NCBI RefSeq assembly: GCF_007994075.1
Contig: NZ_VIWU01000001.1
Coordinates: 1,984,001-2,048,000, forward strand
Origin: Pseudonocardia hierapolitana
GTDB taxonomy: Bacteria > Actinomycetota > Actinomycetes > Mycobacteriales > Pseudonocardiaceae
Reading direction: 5' to 3'
DNA length: 64,000 bases
In this document: in pieces, positions 18,561-25,614 of the stretch
Layout: each line of letters opens with the position of its first letter
Position numbering within the stretch: position 1 is the stretch's first letter
The notes under the pieces: model-generated
Databases searched by the model: none
What the model saw: only the letters and a program-made list of their open reading frames with translations
Told to the model about the DNA's origin: nothing
Program-made: the position numbers and the translations under genes

Positions 18561-18568
18561 CCAGGCCC

Positions 18569-19680
18569 GTGCCCATGTTGGCAGAACGTGTCGACGCCGT
18601 CGTCGGTGTCGACACCCACCGTGACACCCACGACGACACCCACGACGCAGAAATCGCCCTCCCGACCGGAGCCCCGGTCGCGACCTGCCAGGTCAGCAAT
18701 GACTCCCGCGGCTACGCCGAGCTGCTGGCCTGGATCGGCGATCACGCTCCCGGGTCGCGGGTCGCCGTCGCGATCGAGGGCACCCGCAGCTACGGCATCG
18801 GACTAGCGCGCGCAGTCAGCGGTGCCGGTGTGATGGTGATCGAGTGCGAGCAGCCCAACCGCAAGTCCCGTCGCGGTCGGGGAAAGTCCGACGCGATCGA
18901 CGCGCACCTGGCCGTGCTCACCGCGCTGCGGCTTGACGCCGACCAGCTCCCGAGCCCGCGCGCCGATGGTGACCGCGAAGCGCTGCGGATCCTGATGGAC
19001 GCCGGATCCTGATGGACGCCCGCCACGAGCTCACCGACAGCTCGACCGCTCAGACCAACCGGCTACGCGCACTGCTGCTGGGCGGCGACGACCGCGACCG
19101 TGACTTCGCCCGTGGCACGCTCACCGACACCAGGCTCGCTGCGCTGGCCCGCCACCGTCCGGCCCGCGATGCCAGCCGCGAGCAGGTCGTGCGCCAGGCC
19201 GAGATCCGGCGCCTCGCTCTCGCACTGCGAGGGTCTCACCGCGCACTACGGGCCAACAGCCGCGAACTCCAGCGCATCGTGGACGACCTCGCTCCCGGGC
19301 TGACCGACCGCCGCGGCATCGGCCCGATCATCGCCGCCCAAGCGATCATCAGCTTCTCCCACCCCGGGCGCTGCCGCAACGAGGGCGCCTTCGCCGCGCT
19401 CGCCGGCGCCAGCCCGCTCGAGGCCAGCAGCGGCCACATCAAGCGGCACCGGCTCAACCGCGGCGGTGACCGCGCCCTCAACAGCGCACTGCACACCATC
19501 GCGATGGTCCGCATGCGCAGCTGCCCCACGACCAAGGCCTACCTCGCCCGCCGCACCGCCGAAGGGAAGACCACCCGAGAGATCCGACGCTGCCTCAAGC
19601 GCTACATCGCGCGCGAGCTCTACCGCTTCCTCACCGCGACCATCACGACCACAAGCAGCAACGCGTCCTCAGCCGCTTGA
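18569..19680 (+). pseudogene. IS110-family transposase, frameshifted by a 17-bp duplication
   Basis: The first part (GTG 18569, AGAAGGA 8 nt upstream) carries the RuvC-like DEDD domain: VVGVDTHRDTHD, Glu in VAIEGTRSYG and Asp in GKSDAIDAHLA. It stops at 19012 after REALRILMDAGS. The second part reads on from DARHELTDSSTAQTNR and contains the Transposase_20 domain (RRGIGPIIAAQAI, FAALAGASPLEASSG, RGGDRALNSALHTIAM). Deleting one copy of the 17-bp repeat at 18987-19020 joins the two exactly (ILMDARHEL) into one protein of about 364 residues, the expected family size. Confidence 0.85.
18987..19020. repeat. 17-bp perfect tandem duplication
   Basis: GGATCCTGATGGACGCC occurs twice head to tail (18987-19003 and 19004-19020). 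Because 17 is not a multiple of three it shifts the transposase frame and creates the early stop. Confidence 0.95.
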
Positions 19681-19711
19681 CAGATATAGAAGCGTCCGAG
19701 ATGCAGGAACC

Positions 19712-19812
19712 GGCCCTCGCGAGGGCGCTCAACGTGGTCTCGGAACGATCAGCGCGGCATGATCGGTCCAAGCTGGGCGGCGAGGGAACTGAGCAGCACT
19801 TCGGAACGATCA
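19712..19812 (-). repeat. Two copies of a dispersed GATCGTTCCGA repeat
   Basis: On the minus strand, 19712-19751 reads TGATCGTTCCGAGACC ... GAGCGCCCTCGCGAGGGCC and 19775-19812 reads TGATCGTTCCGAAGTGC ... TCAGTTCCCTCGCCGCCC. They share the layout with copies at 40832-41017: a TGATCGTTCCGA head, a variable middle of about 12 nt, and a palindromic GCCCTCGCGAGGGC-like tail. Confidence 0.6.
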
Positions 19813-19824
19813 CGCGGGGTTTGC

Positions 19825-19888
19825 ATGATCAAGTCGACACCACGGGGGTTCGATCTCGACCCGAGCCCCGTGGTGCCGACCTGATCAT
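19825..19888. repeat. 23-bp inverted repeat with 18-nt loop
   Basis: The left arm 19825-19847 (ATGATCAAGTCGACACC...) and right arm 19866-19888 are complementary at 21 of 23 positions. It looks like an intergenic palindromic unit rather than a gene-linked terminator, since no gene ends here. Confidence 0.65.
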
Positions 19889-20416
19889 GGGATGCGCGGC
19901 TTGGGCGCGCCGTTCCCGACACCCCGCGCCGGACGCTGGTCGCGCACCTCTCCCGGCTGCCCGTGCAGCCCGCCCCGTTGCCCGCGCCACGCACCCGCCG
20001 TCGTGGCCGGGTTGGCAGAACTACCGAACCCCGTCGTTGCGTGGGCGGCCGTCCCCGACCGGAGGGCACGGCGGTTCACGACGAGCCCGTCTCCGCCGGG
20101 TGCCTACGCAACTATCCTGTGGTGCAGATCATCCCTGGTAGGACGACCACAGGCCAGTTGCCCCCGCTACTCAACCGGAACGGGCTCGCACGCAGGTGCG
20201 GGAGGCGAGGCCGCATCTCGCAGGGCGCCCACGGGATCGGTGTTCTCCAAGCCGGCCACCCGCCCGACCGCATCCGCGCAACGCGCGTCGCGCCCGCTCG
20301 AGTCCCGGTGGTGGATCCGAGAGGGCGAGCGGGGCCTGGAGATGTACATCTCCGACCGACCGACGCGAGCGGCACTCGAGAATCGCGCCAACCCACCCGA
20401 ACTCGCACCCAGCAGG

Positions 20417-21697
20417 TCAGGCCCCCCGAGCCGCCCGGAGGAGCAGGTGCATGCCCACGTCCGTGGACCGCTCCCGGATGTCCGTGCGCCCGCCGGGCAG
20501 GCGGGGGTCCCGGGCGATCACCTGCCCGTCGGCCGTGGTGACGCAGAAGCAGACGTAGCCCACGGGCTTCGCCTCGGTGCCGCCGCCCGGCCCGGCCACC
20601 CCCGTGATCCCGACGCCGACGTCGGCGCCGAACCGCTCGCGGGCGCCGTCGGCCAACGCCCGCGCCACCTCCGGCGACACGGCGCCGTGAGTGGCGATCA
20701 TCTCGGCGGGCACGCCGAGCAGGTCGGTCTTGGCCTGGTTCGAGTAGGCGACCACCCCACCCGCGACGTAGTCGGACGACCCGGCCAGATCGACCAGCCT
20801 CGCGGCGAGCATGCCGCCGGTGCACGACTCCCCGGTGGCGACGGTCCACCCGCGCTCGCGCAGGGCACGGGCCAGCAGCTCGTCGGTGCTGGTGCCGTCG
20901 GCGCTCACCAGGTGCCGGGCGTGCCGGGCGGCCAGCTCGGCGTGCACGGCCTCGGCCACCGCCTCGGCGCCCGGTTGCGGGCGCAGGTCCACCTCCAGCT
21001 CGGAGCGGCGTAGACAGGTGGTGATCTCGACGTCGGACAGGTCGCACTCCGCCTCGATCGCCCGCAGGGTGGCCGCGATCTCGGACTCCGGCAGGCCGAA
21101 GTAGCGCAACGACCGGGCGCCTGCGGCGGGCACGCGCGCCAGCAGGTCCCGCACGGGCGCCGAGGCCAGCGCGGCGGGCCACATCCCCTGCAGCTCACGA
21201 GGCGGCCCGGGCAACACCACGACGAGCGGTCCGCCGGGACGGGGCACCACGAGCCCGGGAGCCGTACCGACCGGGTCGAGCGCCACCGCGCCCCTGGGCA
21301 CCATGGCCTGTTTGCGGTTCGCCGCGTCCAGCGCGGGGCCGCCGAATCCGGTGCGGGCGGCGAAACCGGCCAGGATCTGCGCGATCCGCGCGTACATCGC
21401 CTCGTCCAGGTCGAGCGGCACGCCCGCGAACCGGGCGACGACCTCGCCGGTCAGGTCGTCGGCCGTCGGGCCGAGGCCGCCGCTGGTGACGACCAGCTCG
21501 CAGCCGTCGTCGTCGGCGCGCTCCAGGGCACGGGCGAGGTCGTCGGGCCGGTCGCCGACGAGCTGCACGTGCGCCACCTCGAAGCCGAGCGCGGCGAGCT
21601 CGCGGGCGAGCCACGGGCCGTTGCGATCGGAGATCGCCCCCGTCAGCAGCTCGCTTCCGGTGACGACGACGGCGGCCCGCGGCCGGAGAGCACCCAC
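20417..21697 (-). CDS. cinA: CinA-family protein (NMN deamidase / ADP-ribose pyrophosphatase type)
   Basis: 426 residues. The N-terminal MoCF/COG1058 domain (VVVTGSELLTGAISDRNGPW, SGGLGPTADDLT) is followed by a C-terminal CinA domain (VATGESCTGGMLAARL, VVAYSNQAKTDLLGV, GITGVAGPGGGTEAKPVG). The C-domain in other bacteria is nicotinamide mononucleotide deamidase (PncC), recycling NMN to NaMN; the N-domain can hydrolyse ADP-ribose. It starts 19 nt after the patatin gene on the same strand, so the two form an operon. The GTG at 21697 is the only start that includes the full N-terminal strand. Confidence 0.92.
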   Translation of the reverse strand: MGALRPRAAVVVTGSELLTGAISDRNGPWLARELAALGFEVAHVQLVGDRPDDLARALERADDDGCELVVTSGGLGPTADDLTGEVVARFAGVPLDLDEAMYARIAQILAGFAARTGFGGPALDAANRKQAMVPRGAVALDPVGTAPGLVVPRPGGPLVVVLPGPPRELQGMWPAALASAPVRDLLARVPAAGARSLRYFGLPESEIAATLRAIEAECDLSDVEITTCLRRSELEVDLRPQPGAEAVAEAVHAELAARHARHLVSADGTSTDELLARALRERGWTVATGESCTGGMLAARLVDLAGSSDYVAGGVVAYSNQAKTDLLGVPAEMIATHGAVSPEVARALADGARERFGADVGVGITGVAGPGGGTEAKPVGYVCFCVTTADGQVIARDPRLPGGRTDIRERSTDVGMHLLLRAARGA

Positions 21698-21716
21698 ACC
21701 GGCGACCGTATCCGGA

Positions 21717-22679
21717 TCAGGCGGCTACCGCCTCCAACGCCACGGCCGCCGACTCGTCCCCGATCTGCACCGCCTCACCCACCCGCACCGGGTCGACGCA
21801 CAGCGCGCCCATGCCGGCGGAGCGGGCCGGGCCGATCGCGGCGAGGTGGCCCGGCCCCCGCTCCGGGTGCGCGGCGTCGGTGACCAGGCGCAGGTCGGCG
21901 CCGTAGCGGCGGGAACCCTGGGCGAGCGAGCCGAGCCCGGGGACGATCCGGTCGAGCGCGCGGGCCCACAGGGAGAGCCCGGCGTCGGGGTCCCCGTGCA
22001 GGTCGTCGCTCCCCCGGCACAGCAGCACGAGCACGTGGGTGGCACCGCCGCGCAGGGCCCGCGCCATGGCGAGCGGTTCGGCGACCGACCCGTCCACCCA
22101 GCGCCGGCCGCCCCAGGAGATCGGGGGGCCGGCCAGGAGCGGGATGGCCGCGCTCGCGCGCAGCGCCCGCTGCCAGTCCTCGACCGTCTCCATGCCCTCC
22201 AGCGTGTGGGCGGTCAGGTCCGCCGCATCGGTTGCCACGATGCGCAACGGCGCGGGTGTGCGCCCCAGCTCGTGCCACGCGAGGGGCTTGCGGTCACCGA
22301 GCACGTCGTGCACGAGGTGGTCGAGGGCGACGACCGGGCGCCGGCTGCCCAGCCGGCGCATGTTGATGAACACGTCCGTGGAGAGGTCCTCGGGGTAGCT
22401 CGCTGCGCAGGCGGCGGCCTCTCCGGTGAGGAAGGCCGCCCCGCTGAACCCACCGGACGACGCCCCGTAGACCTCGTCGAAGGCGGGCACGAGGCCGGCC
22501 CGGTCGAGCGCGCGCAGCATTCCCGCCACGTACGCGCCGCGCATCCCGCCCCCGCCGATGACGAGGGCGACCCGGTGATCGTCGTCACGAGCGCCGGGCG
22601 TGGTGCGGGCTGCTTTCCGCTCGTGCAGGACCTCGATGACCTCCCGGTCACCGTGCAGGAAGGGGACGGGAGACACCAT
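21717..22679 (-). CDS. Patatin-like phospholipase
   Basis: 320 residues from ATG 22679. It has the patatin oxyanion motif GGGGMRGAY near 44-52, the nucleophile in YGASSGGFSG (GxSxG), and the catalytic-dyad Asp in WVDGSVAEP (DGS instead of the usual DGG/A). It is a serine acyl hydrolase likely acting on membrane lipids. No signal peptide is seen. The longer open frame upstream is GC noise; the family N-terminus begins at the chosen ATG. It precedes cinA. Confidence 0.87.
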   Translation of the reverse strand: MVSPVPFLHGDREVIEVLHERKAARTTPGARDDDHRVALVIGGGGMRGAYVAGMLRALDRAGLVPAFDEVYGASSGGFSGAAFLTGEAAACAASYPEDLSTDVFINMRRLGSRRPVVALDHLVHDVLGDRKPLAWHELGRTPAPLRIVATDAADLTAHTLEGMETVEDWQRALRASAAIPLLAGPPISWGGRRWVDGSVAEPLAMARALRGGATHVLVLLCRGSDDLHGDPDAGLSLWARALDRIVPGLGSLAQGSRRYGADLRLVTDAAHPERGPGHLAAIGPARSAGMGALCVDPVRVGEAVQIGDESAAVALEAVAA

Positions 22680-23135
22680 CGGCACCCGAGAAGGGTAACG
22701 GGAGCGGCGGAGTCGCCGACCTCGCAGCCACGACCGGTGCTCGGGCGATGACGACGGGCAGCGGCCATGGACGTCGTTCACCGCGGCTAGGCTGTCGATC
22801 GGCGCCGCGGGGCAGGACGCCCCGACCGCCCTCCACGGGGGACGATCCGCAGGTCCGAAGGGCTGGTGACCCGGACGGGTTCGCCGTCGCGCGGGCGGCG
22901 CAGCGGCGGGGAGCACGCGGAGTGACCGCTCGCCGTCGCGGTCGACTCAGTCGAACGAGCCGAGCGCGCCGAGGTTGCGCGCAGCATGTCAGCGCGCGCC
23001 GAGCGGCGAGCGGGACGCGCCCATTGTCGAGCAGTGGCGCCGAACGGCAATGTCGAAACGTCGAACGGTTCCCCTTGGAACGTTACTGCTATTCGGCGAC
23101 GTGCCGTCGAATTGGTCCGAGCGAGTGATTCATAA

Positions 23136-23151
23136 GGTGACTCAGATCACA
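23136..23151. promoter_or_regulatory. CRP-like binding site, operon A
   Basis: GGTGACTCAGATCACA contains GTGA-N6-TCAC, the CRP/GlxR half-site arrangement. It is 233 nt upstream of the first dehydrogenase gene and followed within 5 nt by TTGGTTAC, the same context as at operon B (31266-31281). cAMP-responsive control is an inference. Confidence 0.55.
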
Positions 23152-23284
23152 GGCTTTGGTTACAAAGAGCTGTGAAGCTCTCAGGTCCCTCACTCCACCG
23201 GCTGATCAGCCCGACAGGTACCCTGTCACCGACCTGGGGAAACCCGGGCATCCGAGTGGCTGCTTCCACCACTGTGGTTGCGCT

Positions 23285-23334
23285 GCGTAACGACGGACCT
23301 GGGCGATCGTGGACCTATCGGTTGCGAAACCATC
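23285..23334 (+). promoter_or_regulatory. Conserved leader element, operon A
   Basis: GCGTAA, CGATCGTGGA (23304-23313) and CGGTTGCGAAACCATC (23319-23334) recur at matching spacing in the operon B leader (31416-31465), each ending about 50 nt before the start codon. Leader sequence outside these blocks is not conserved between the two copies, so the blocks look selected. Confidence 0.45.
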
Positions 23335-23383
23335 GTCTGTCAGAGGCGGCCGGAACGGTCGTCAAGAATTGGAGGGGCATTCC

Positions 23384-24367
23384 ATGCAGTCGTCGAGGAT
23401 CTTCATCGTCGGATCGGGTGTCGTGGGAGCTGCAACGGGTGGCGGCCTCCGCGAGGCCGGCCACGACGTGACGTTCATCGACATCAACGAGGCGCGGGTC
23501 AAGGAGCTCACGGCACGCGGGTGGGATGCCCGCACCGAGATCGACCTGACCGACGAGCCCGAGTCGCTGATCTTCCTGACCCTGCCCACGCCGCACGAGG
23601 GGCACCGCTACGACCTGTCGGCGTTCGAGGCCGGCACCGCGTCGGTCGGACGCGCACTCAAGGGCTCCGCTGCCCGCCACACGGTCGTGGTGCGCTCCAC
23701 CGTTCCCCCGGGCACCACGGAGGGCCTGGTCAAGACCACCCTGGAGGAGAACTCCGGGATGGTGGCCAACGAGGGCTTCGGGCTGGCCTCGAACCCCGAG
23801 TTCCTGCGCGCGGTCTCGGCCGCCGAGGACTTCGCCAACCCCTGGATGACCATCATCGCCAGCCGCGACCCGCAGAACGTCGAGCGGCTGCGCGAGCTGC
23901 TGTCCCCCTTCGGTGGCGAGCTGCGCACCTTCTCCGACCCGGCCGAGGCCGAGTTCATCAAGGCCGCGCACAACATCTTCAACGCCACCAAGATCAGCTT
24001 CTGGAACGAGATGTGGCTGGTCGCCCAGAAGCTGGGCCTGGACCTCGACCCGATCGCCGCCACCGTGGCCCGCTCCGCGGAGGGCTCGATCAACCCCGAG
24101 TACGGCATCCGCGGCGGCGCCCCCTACGGCGGGGTCTGCCTGCCCAAGGACACCTGCGGCTTCCTCGGGTTCGCCAAGACCATCGACGTCGACATGCCGC
24201 TGCTCGCCGCGGTGGTTGAAACGAACGACCGCCTCGCCGCGATCGTTTCAGAAGAGGTCGACACCGCCACGCACGCCGCTACTCACGCCCAGCTGCGCAT
24301 GGCCGCCAGTGGAAAGGAGACGGCTGCTGCTGGGGCGAGCGGACAGCAGCAGCACGAGCCGGCATGA
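23384..24367 (+). CDS. UDP-glucose/GDP-mannose dehydrogenase family protein lacking the C-terminal domain (copy A)
   Basis: 327 residues from ATG 23384 (GGAGGGG upstream). The NAD-binding domain (IFIVGSGVVGAATG, GxGxxG at 10-15) and central dimerisation domain are complete, with Glu in NPEFLRAVSAAEDF, Lys193 and Asn197 in FIKAAHNIFN, and the catalytic Cys252 in GGVCLPKDT. This family oxidises UDP-glucose to UDP-glucuronate or GDP-mannose to GDP-mannuronate. The usual third domain of about 110-130 residues, which closes over the nucleotide sugar, is absent: after VVETNDR only a Gln/Ala-rich tail remains. The paralogue at 31518 ends the same way, so this is not a local frameshift. It is coupled by ATGA overlap to the glycosyltransferase and supplies its likely donor. 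Confidence 0.85.
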   Translation: MQSSRIFIVGSGVVGAATGGGLREAGHDVTFIDINEARVKELTARGWDARTEIDLTDEPESLIFLTLPTPHEGHRYDLSAFEAGTASVGRALKGSAARHTVVVRSTVPPGTTEGLVKTTLEENSGMVANEGFGLASNPEFLRAVSAAEDFANPWMTIIASRDPQNVERLRELLSPFGGELRTFSDPAEAEFIKAAHNIFNATKISFWNEMWLVAQKLGLDLDPIAATVARSAEGSINPEYGIRGGAPYGGVCLPKDTCGFLGFAKTIDVDMPLLAAVVETNDRLAAIVSEEVDTATHAATHAQLRMAASGKETAAAGASGQQQHEPA

Positions 24368-25614
24368 ATCTACCTGCGTATTACTACGTGCTGGGCACCC
24401 CGCTCGGGGTGCTCGGCCTGATCCGGTGGGCCACGTGGCTGGTCCGCCGGATCCCGGCAGTGCTCTACAAACCGGTCGTCAACAACTACCGGCTCCCCAT
24501 GAGCATCGTGGTCCCCACCTACCAGGAGGACCCCGAGATCTTCGCCATGGCGATCGAGTCCTGGTTGGCCAACGGTGTCGAGGAGGTCATCCTCGTCATC
24601 GACGCATCGGACACGACCTGCCAGGAGATCGCACGCAGGTACCCGGTCCGGATCGTGATCACCGACGTCCCGGGCAAGCGGGACGCGTTGCGCCGCGGTT
24701 GGCGCGCCGCCCGCACCGAGCTCGTCGCCCTCGTCGACTCCGACACCATCTGGGCCCCCGACGTGGCCGCCGAGGTGTGCAAGCCGTTCGCCGACCCCCG
24801 CATCGGCGGGGTCGGCACCCGGCAGAGCGTCTACGGCACCAAGGGGTTCCTGGCGCGGATCACCGACATGTTCCTCGACAACCGGTACTTCGACGAGAAC
24901 GCCAGCCAGACCCTGCTGGGTCAGGCCGTCGCGTGCCTGTCGGGCCGCACCGCGATCTACCGCCGCAGCCTGCTGCTGGAGATCGAGGCCGAGTTCATGG
25001 AGGAGTCGTTCTGGGGCATCCCCTGCCTCTCCGGGGACGACAAGCGCCTCACCACGCTCACGCTCGAGCACGGCTACCTCACCTACATGCAGCGCACCGC
25101 CGTGGTGTGGTCGACGTTCCCCGACAAGTGGGCCATCTTCTTCAAGCAGCGCGTGCGCTGGGCCCGCAACACCTGGCGCTCCGACATGCGGGCGCTGTCG
25201 AAGGCCTGGATCTGGAAGCACCCGTTCCTCGCCTACACCATGGTCGACAAGGCCCTGTCGGGCTTCACCGTCCTGCTCGGTCCGATCTTCCTGGTCACCG
25301 CGCTGATCGCGCAGGAGTGGGTCGTCGCCGGCATCCTCATCGCCTGGTGGCAGATCAGCCGCGCGGCGAAGTTCCTCCCGCACATCGTGCGACGGCCGTC
25401 GAGCTTCTTCTTCGTCCTGGGCTACGTGGTCGTCTCGTGGCTCATGGCGCTCATCAAGATCCGTGCCCTGATGACGATCCGCTACCAGAAGTGGGGCACC
25501 CGCCAGGTCGCCGTCGAGAACGGGCAGGTCGTCCGCACCGCGGGCGCCGGCGGCGGCATCGAGGACGACGCGACCATCCCCATGCGGGCGGTCGGTGTTG
25601 GGAGGGCCGCATGA
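24364..25614 (+). CDS. Membrane glycosyltransferase family 2, hyaluronan-synthase-like (copy A)
   Basis: 416 residues. One N-terminal transmembrane helix (about 5-27) precedes a cytoplasmic GT-A domain with SIVVPTYQEDP, GKRDALRRG, the metal motif DSDT (125-128), SGDDKRLT (223-230) and the processive-synthase motif QxxRW at 260-264 (KQRVRW), then about four C-terminal helices. This layout is shared by hyaluronan, Alg8-type and cellulose synthases, which polymerise and extrude the chain through the membrane. The partners argue for a uronic-acid polymer. It is linked by 4-nt overlaps to the genes on both sides. Confidence 0.88.
   Translation: MNLPAYYYVLGTPLGVLGLIRWATWLVRRIPAVLYKPVVNNYRLPMSIVVPTYQEDPEIFAMAIESWLANGVEEVILVIDASDTTCQEIARRYPVRIVITDVPGKRDALRRGWRAARTELVALVDSDTIWAPDVAAEVCKPFADPRIGGVGTRQSVYGTKGFLARITDMFLDNRYFDENASQTLLGQAVACLSGRTAIYRRSLLLEIEAEFMEESFWGIPCLSGDDKRLTTLTLEHGYLTYMQRTAVVWSTFPDKWAIFFKQRVRWARNTWRSDMRALSKAWIWKHPFLAYTMVDKALSGFTVLLGPIFLVTALIAQEWVVAGILIAWWQISRAAKFLPHIVRRPSSFFFVLGYVVVSWLMALIKIRALMTIRYQKWGTRQVAVENGQVVRTAGAGGGIEDDATIPMRAVGVGRAA

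Larger units (their letters stand above)
18281..19705 (+). mobile_element. IS110-family element, transposase inactivated
   Basis: Approximate extent only, because IS110 elements lack clear terminal inverted repeats. The left part is about 285 nt of non-coding DNA after sodA, then the transposase, then a short right end (TTGACAGATATAGAAGC after the stop). The direct repeat GTGATCGATCTG occurs at 18286-18297 and 18367-18378 in the left non-coding part. The transposase frame is broken (see 18569), so the copy should be immobile unless supplied in trans. Confidence 0.7.
19681..20416. other. Repeat-rich intergenic region without a gene
   Basis: Between the IS110 remnant and cinA I see no credible coding sequence; the open frames are low-complexity GC frames. 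The left third holds two diverged copies of a palindromic repeat and a long inverted repeat (separate entries). The stretch 19890-20416 shows no gene or strong repeat. It may be an insertion hotspot. Confidence 0.6.
22680..23383. other. 704-nt intergenic region upstream of polyuronate operon A
   Basis: No convincing gene. The left 440 nt show nothing recognisable. From about 23130 there is a CRP-like palindrome, then a 230-nt leader containing short stem-loops. These include ACAGG-TAC-CCTGT near 23214-23226, CCTGGG-GAAA-CCCGGG (a GNRA-type loop) near 23233-23250 and GGTT-GCGA-AACC near 23320-23331. The leader may be regulatory RNA. Confidence 0.5.

Noticed and set aside
18497..19680. Programmed ribosomal frameshift in the IS110 transposase
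   Set aside because: IS110 transposases are single frames. The break is fully explained by an exact 17-bp tandem duplication and no slippery sequence is present.
22748..23128. Arg-rich open frames in the gap before operon A
   Set aside because: Low-complexity composition, no ribosome-binding site, no family resemblance, and overlapping frames on both strands. Typical GC artefacts.
23151..23383. A known c-di-AMP (ydaO) or c-di-GMP riboswitch in the operon A leader
   Set aside because: GGGGAAACCC and CCCGACAGG segments recall ydaO pieces, but their order is wrong and the operon B leader lacks them. I kept only the weaker claim of a conserved leader.
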